DNA of 64,000 bases from Mycolicibacterium goodii. Lineage in GTDB: Bacteria; Actinomycetota; Actinomycetes; Mycobacteriales; Mycobacteriaceae. The stretch covers positions 3,286,001-3,350,000 of the forward strand of contig NZ_CP092364.2 of the NCBI RefSeq assembly GCF_022370755.2, read 5' to 3'. The notes under the pieces were generated by a model. It saw only the letters and a list, made by a program, of their open reading frames with translations, ran no database searches and was not told where the DNA came from. Shown piece after piece: positions 60,120 through 64,000 of the stretch. How positions within the stretch are numbered: position 1 is the first letter of the stretch; the number at the start of each line of letters is the position of its first letter. Made by a program: the position numbers and the translations under genes.

Positions 60120-62285
60120 TCACGTGACGAGCTTCACGGCCGCGGCTTCGATGGTGTCCTCGGACAGCAGCACGTGCAGCGCGGCGTCGCCGAGCGGGAT
60201 GAAACTGTCGGCGCTGGCGACGCGGTCGACGCGGCCCGTGTACCCGCTCGCGAGCAGTTCGGCCAGCACACCTTCGCCGACGCCGCCGGTCTGGCGGGTC
60301 TCGTCGACGATGAGGACGCGCCCGGTCGCGGCGGCCTCACGCACCATGTCGTCCAGCGGCAGCGGGGCCAGCCACCGCAGGTCCACGACCCGGGTGGCGA
60401 TGTTGCGGTGTTCGAGTCTGTGCGCGACACGCAGGCTCATCCACAGCCCGTTGCCGAACGTGAGGATCGTCAGGTCGTCGCCGTCGCCGTAGGTGCGGGC
60501 CCGGCCGATCGGCACCGGCTGCCCCGGGTACGGGGCCAACCAGCCCTGATCGCCGTCCTCGTGGAGATCCTTCGTGTGGTACAGCGCGATCGGTTCGAGG
60601 TAGACGCACACCGCCCCAGCGGTTTTCGCCGCGGCGACGCACGTGTGCAGCATCGCTGCCGCATCGTCGGGCCGCGCCGGCGATGCGATCACGACCCCGG
60701 GGATGTCGCGGATCGCGGCGATCGAGTTGTCGTTGTGGAAGTGCCCGCCGAAGCCCTTCTGGTAGCCGTATCCCGCGATCCGCACCACCATCGGATTGCG
60801 GAACTGGCGGTTGGAGAAGAACTGCAGCGTGGCGGCTTCACCACGGATCTGATCGGCCGCGTTGTGCAGATAGGCGAGGTACTGGATCTCGGGGATCGGC
60901 AGCAGGCCCGAGACCCCGGCACCGAGGGCCAACCCGAGGATCGTCTGCTCGTCGAGCAGGGTGTCGAACACGCGCGCCGGGCCCGCGGCGGCTTGCAGTC
61001 CGCGGGTCACGCCGTACACCCCGCCCTTTCGCGCGACATCCTCACCGAACACCAGGACCTCCCGGTGCTCGGCCAGCACGTCCTGCAACGCCCGGTTGAT
61101 CGCCGAGGCCAATGTCAGCGGTGTGTCCCCCGCCTGCGGGGTCACCGACACCGCTTTCGCTTCGTCCAGCGTGTCCCGTAGCGGTTCCAGCACGGCATCG
61201 ACGTTGTCGAGTTGCGCTGCGGTGCCGAGTTGGTGGGCGCAGTCGATGACGTGCGACCGCGTGGCCTCATAGCGCTGCAGTGCTTGATCGGGCGTCAGAA
61301 CCCCGTGTCGGACAAGCATTTTCGCGGTGTTCAGCACCGGATCGCGATCGTAGTCGGCGACGATCTCCTCAGGCCTGCGATAGGACGGTTCGTAGTCCGA
61401 TCCGGCATGGCCCATCAGCCGGACGGTGCGCAGATGCAGAAACGCCGGTTTGCGGTGCTTGCGCACCCAGTTCGCCGCGGCCGTCGCCGCGTCATACGCC
61501 GAGACGAGATCGCAGCCGTCGCCGGAGAAGTACTGCAGTCCGGGACGGTTGCCGTAGGCGTTGGCGATCCAGCCGCGCGGCGTTCTGGTGCTGATGCCGA
61601 TGCCGTTGTCCTCACACACGAACAACAGCGGCATCGGCAGGCCCTGGTAACCGGCGTGCAGCGCCGCGTTGATCGCGCCGACGGCCGTCGAGTGGTTTGC
61701 CGAGGCGTCGCCGAAGCTGCACACGGTCACCGCATCGTCGGGCCACGCGCACGGTACGTCGAGCTTGCGGGCGCGCGCGATGGAAAACGCCACCCCCAGC
61801 GCCCGCGGCAGATGCGACGCGATGGTGGAGGTCTGCGGTATCACATTGAGGTCGTGCCGGCCGAACACCTTGTGCCGCCCGCCCGAGATCGGCTCCGACG
61901 TCGCCGCCAGAATGCCCAGCAGGACATCGCGGATAGGGTCGGACCCGTCGGCCTGCCCCGCCCGCGCCACGTAGAATCCGCCGGATCGGTAATGCAACAG
62001 CGCCGGGTCGGTGAGCCGCAGCGCCGCGGCGACCGCGGCGTTGCCCTCGTGTCCCGACGAGCCGATCGTGTAGAAGCCCTTGCCCTGTGCCCGCAGCCAT
62101 CGAGCCGCCAGGTCGAGATGACGGCTGGCCACCTGCGCCTCGAACAGCTCCAACGCCAGGTCCGGGGTCAACGCCGTGTCGGGCCACGGTTCCGCCTCCG
62201 CCGGAGCGGACAGCTGCGAGACCACGGTCGTGAAATGGTCGTCGAGAGCCTCTTTGCGAGGGTTGGCCGTCGGGTTGTTGGCCAT
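60120..62285 (-). CDS. Fused alpha-beta E1 2-oxoacid dehydrogenase (BCKDH-type)
   Basis: This 721-residue fusion has the E1-alpha half (thiamine motif CSFGDASANHS with CEDNGIGIS) and the E1-beta half beginning near residue 370 (LTLASAINRALQDV), ending with the transketolase C-terminal domain (VVDLRWLAPLP, ILIVDETRQTGG type). The family includes branched-chain 2-oxoacid dehydrogenases, but in this fused form it may be an oxidative enzyme without E2. AGGAGG precedes ATG 62285. No E2 or E3 gene is present in this operon. Confidence 0.88.
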   Translation of the reverse strand: MANNPTANPRKEALDDHFTTVVSQLSAPAEAEPWPDTALTPDLALELFEAQVASRHLDLAARWLRAQGKGFYTIGSSGHEGNAAVAAALRLTDPALLHYRSGGFYVARAGQADGSDPIRDVLLGILAATSEPISGGRHKVFGRHDLNVIPQTSTIASHLPRALGVAFSIARARKLDVPCAWPDDAVTVCSFGDASANHSTAVGAINAALHAGYQGLPMPLLFVCEDNGIGISTRTPRGWIANAYGNRPGLQYFSGDGCDLVSAYDAATAAANWVRKHRKPAFLHLRTVRLMGHAGSDYEPSYRRPEEIVADYDRDPVLNTAKMLVRHGVLTPDQALQRYEATRSHVIDCAHQLGTAAQLDNVDAVLEPLRDTLDEAKAVSVTPQAGDTPLTLASAINRALQDVLAEHREVLVFGEDVARKGGVYGVTRGLQAAAGPARVFDTLLDEQTILGLALGAGVSGLLPIPEIQYLAYLHNAADQIRGEAATLQFFSNRQFRNPMVVRIAGYGYQKGFGGHFHNDNSIAAIRDIPGVVIASPARPDDAAAMLHTCVAAAKTAGAVCVYLEPIALYHTKDLHEDGDQGWLAPYPGQPVPIGRARTYGDGDDLTILTFGNGLWMSLRVAHRLEHRNIATRVVDLRWLAPLPLDDMVREAAATGRVLIVDETRQTGGVGEGVLAELLASGYTGRVDRVASADSFIPLGDAALHVLLSEDTIEAAAVKLVT

Positions 62286-62328
62286 CGGGCCTCCTGAGGT
62301 CGTGGCGGATCGACGATTCGCCGTGCGG

Positions 62329-63528
62329 TCAGCGGAACGCACCGACGCCGGTGAGTGCCTGTCCGATGATCAGCGTATGCATCTCACTGGTGCCTTCGTA
62401 GGTCAACACCGATTCGAGGTTGTTGGCGTGCCGCATCACGGGATACTCCCCAGTGATGCCGCTGGCGCCGAGCACGGTTCGCGCGGTACGGGCGATCTCG
62501 ATGGCCTCCCGCACGTTGTTGAGTTTGCCGAGGCTGACCTGCTCGGGAGCCAGGTCGCCGGCGTCCTTCTGCCGCCCCAGGTGCAGTGCGAGCAGGAACC
62601 CCTTGCCGTACTCCAGCGTCATGTCGGCGAGTTTCTGCTGGGTGAGTTGGAACGCACCGATGGGTCGGTCGAACTGTTCCCGTGAGCAGGCGTAGGTGAG
62701 CGCGGTTTCCAGGCAGTCCCGTGCCGCGCCGAGCGCACCGAACACGATCCCGAAACGGGCCTCGTTGAGACAGCGCAGCGGTGCGCCCAGACCGGTCGCC
62801 CCGGGCAGCCGGGCGCGGTCGGGAAGCCGAACCCCGTCGAGGACGAGTTCGCTCGTCACCGAGGCCCGCAGCGACATCTTGGATTTGATGGTGTTGGCGG
62901 TGAACCCGGGCGTGTCGGTGGGGACGACGAATCCGCGGATCCCCTCGTCGGTACGCGCCCAGATGACGGCGACGTCGGCCACCGAGCCGTTGGTGATCCA
63001 CATCTTGGTTCCGTCGAGGACCCAGTCGCTGCCCGAGCGCGTCGCCTTGGTGCGCATCCCCGCCGGGTTGGAGCCGTGGTCGGGTTCGGTGAGGCCGAAG
63101 CACCCGATGCGGTGCCCCCTCGCCATGTCGGGCAACCACTCGGTCTTCTGGTCCTCACTGCCGAAGGCGTGGATCGCGTACATCGCCAGCGACCCCTGCA
63201 CGCTCACGAGCGAACGGATCCCCGAATCACCCGCTTCGAGTTCCAGGCATGCCAATCCGTATGCCACGGCCGACATCCCCGCGCAGCCGTAGCCCTCCAG
63301 ATGCATGCCGAGCAGTCCGAGCTCACCCAGTTCGGCGGCCAGTTCGCGCGCGGGCAGCTCACCGTTTTCGTACCAGGAGGCGACGTGGGGGCTGATCTTG
63401 CGCTGCACGACGCTGCGCACGGTGTCGCGGATCTCGCGCTCCTCGGCACTGAGCAGGGCATTGACCCCGATCAGGTCATCGGCGCTTCTGCGCTCTGAAC
63501 AGGGTTGCGCGACTGAGCTGTTGGTCAT
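62329..63528 (-). CDS. Acyl-CoA dehydrogenase (glutaryl-CoA dehydrogenase-like)
   Basis: This 399-residue FAD enzyme has the catalytic Glu378 in LTYEGTSEMH, as in glutaryl-CoA dehydrogenase, plus the GCFGLTEPDHGSNP and WITNGSVADVAV segments. The GcdH branch is supported by the KMWITNG and CSREQFDRPIGAFQ motifs in context. AGGAG precedes ATG 63528. It lies 25 bases after the enamidase-like gene and 43 bases before the E1 fusion, so it shares their transcript. The substrate is inferred: glutaryl-CoA or another acyl-CoA. Confidence 0.85.
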   Translation of the reverse strand: MTNSSVAQPCSERRSADDLIGVNALLSAEEREIRDTVRSVVQRKISPHVASWYENGELPARELAAELGELGLLGMHLEGYGCAGMSAVAYGLACLELEAGDSGIRSLVSVQGSLAMYAIHAFGSEDQKTEWLPDMARGHRIGCFGLTEPDHGSNPAGMRTKATRSGSDWVLDGTKMWITNGSVADVAVIWARTDEGIRGFVVPTDTPGFTANTIKSKMSLRASVTSELVLDGVRLPDRARLPGATGLGAPLRCLNEARFGIVFGALGAARDCLETALTYACSREQFDRPIGAFQLTQQKLADMTLEYGKGFLLALHLGRQKDAGDLAPEQVSLGKLNNVREAIEIARTARTVLGASGITGEYPVMRHANNLESVLTYEGTSEMHTLIIGQALTGVGAFR

Positions 63529-63553
63529 CTTCGTGTACTCCTGTGTCGTCGGT

Positions 63554-64000
63554 TCAGCAGCATCCGGTGCCGCGTGCCGCGGCGGCGACGGGCAGATCCG
63601 GCTCACCGCGCCAGCGCACCGACCGGCTCGGTGGCGGTGTCTGCTGACTGCGGGTCTTGACCAGTGGCACCCCGTCGACGAGTACTGCCGCGATTCCGGG
63701 GAGGTCGCCCAGCGCGAACGATTCCAGGGCGTCGCCCGCGACCGACCCCGTGATCGGACCGAGAACCAGCAGATCGGCCGCTGCCCCTTCGACCAGCACG
63801 CCGGTGTCGAGACCGTGTGCCTTCGCGGTCTGTCCCGTGGCCGCGGCGACAGCGGTGAGCGGATCGACACCGCAGATCGAGGCGAGGAAGCACACGTTGC
63901 GCAACATTCCGCGCGGGATCACTCCGGTGCCTCCCGGCGTGTCGGTGCCGAGCGTCAGCCGATGCAGCTCGCCGCGTGCCGACAGCTCGTCGACCACGAG
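63554..64000 (-). CDS. Enamidase-like amidohydrolase, C-terminal fragment (cut by window edge)
   Basis: Only the last ~148 residues are visible; the N-terminal part lies beyond the right edge. The block LTLGTDTPGGTGVIPRGMLRN with its metal-ligand Asp, followed by GLDTGVLVEGAAADLLVLGP and GDLPGIAAVLVDG, matches my memory of the enamidase of nicotinate fermentation (6-oxo-tetrahydronicotinate to 2-formylglutarate). Its C-terminus ends in GTGCC. It starts the minus-strand operon as seen here. Dihydroorotase- or imidazolonepropionase-type relatives remain possible until the full gene is seen. Confidence 0.7.
   Translation of the reverse strand, partial: LVVDELSARGELHRLTLGTDTPGGTGVIPRGMLRNVCFLASICGVDPLTAVAAATGQTAKAHGLDTGVLVEGAAADLLVLGPITGSVAGDALESFALGDLPGIAAVLVDGVPLVKTRSQQTPPPSRSVRWRGEPDLPVAAAARGTGCC

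Noticed and set aside
1..64000. CRISPR arrays, insertion sequences, prophage, tRNA or rRNA genes
   Set aside because: No regularly spaced repeats, transposase or phage domains, or tRNA-like cloverleaf blocks were recognised; XerC is the chromosomal housekeeping recombinase, not a mobile integrase.

Overview
The window looks like chromosome of a fast-growing mycobacterium close to Mycobacterium (Mycolicibacterium) smegmatis. The reasons are high GC, frequent GTG/TTG starts, ATGA/GTGA overlaps between genes, and a backbone matching the M. tuberculosis Rv2888c-Rv2898c neighbourhood: amiC, tsf, rpsB, an M23-like protein, an F420-type oxidoreductase, xerC, viuB, dprA, a comM-type ATPase and a YraN protein. 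No rRNA, tRNA, insertion sequence, prophage or CRISPR array was seen. Species and functions are inferred from reading the sequence; no search was run.

Layout. (1) 1-6.9 kb: a sugar or polyol operon (DeoR regulator, zinc dehydrogenase, class I aldolase, FGGY kinase, 2-hydroxyacid dehydrogenase, glycerate kinase) divergent from a truncated MFS transporter, with a clear operator-promoter between them. (2) 7.3-13.6 kb, minus strand: copper amine oxidase, APC permease and a three-gene FtsX-type ABC system; two promoters here share the same two-part motif with identical spacing. (3) 13.7-31 kb: the conserved core listed above, interrupted by a Thr-rich lipoprotein plus a PknH-sensor-like membrane protein, a DUF5995 protein, a lactate 2-monooxygenase-like enzyme, and a lower-GC pair (TetX-like FAD monooxygenase and AraC regulator) lying between viuB and dprA. 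(4) 31-33 kb: DinB-like protein and SGNH hydrolase.

(5) 33-48.9 kb: a catabolic island of amidase, DUF3830 protein, 2-hydroxyacid dehydrogenase, two maleate isomerase/Asp-Glu racemase-family proteins, a creatinase/ectoine hydrolase-like M24 protein, two aminotransferases, an M20 deacylase, a large FAD/Fe-S oxidase, an aldehyde dehydrogenase, a ProP-like transporter and a GntR/FCD regulator. A 12-base palindrome, ATTGTCGACAAT or one-base variants, lies at the divergent promoters, so the genes probably form one regulon. The gene set resembles ectoine/hydroxyectoine breakdown, but the fit is incomplete.

(6) 49-53 kb: a MarR regulator with an aldo-keto reductase under a palindromic operator, a secreted cutinase-like hydrolase and an MFS transporter. 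(7) 53-64 kb: an E1-like thiamine enzyme and a ligase-carrier-membrane acyltransferase fusion on the plus strand, facing a minus-strand operon that enters at the right edge: an enamidase-like amidohydrolase, a glutaryl-CoA dehydrogenase-like enzyme, an alpha/beta-fused E1, a type III CoA-transferase and a thioesterase II. That combination recalls nicotinate breakdown through 2-formylglutarate and glutaryl-CoA, and is the most testable new-pathway hypothesis in the window.
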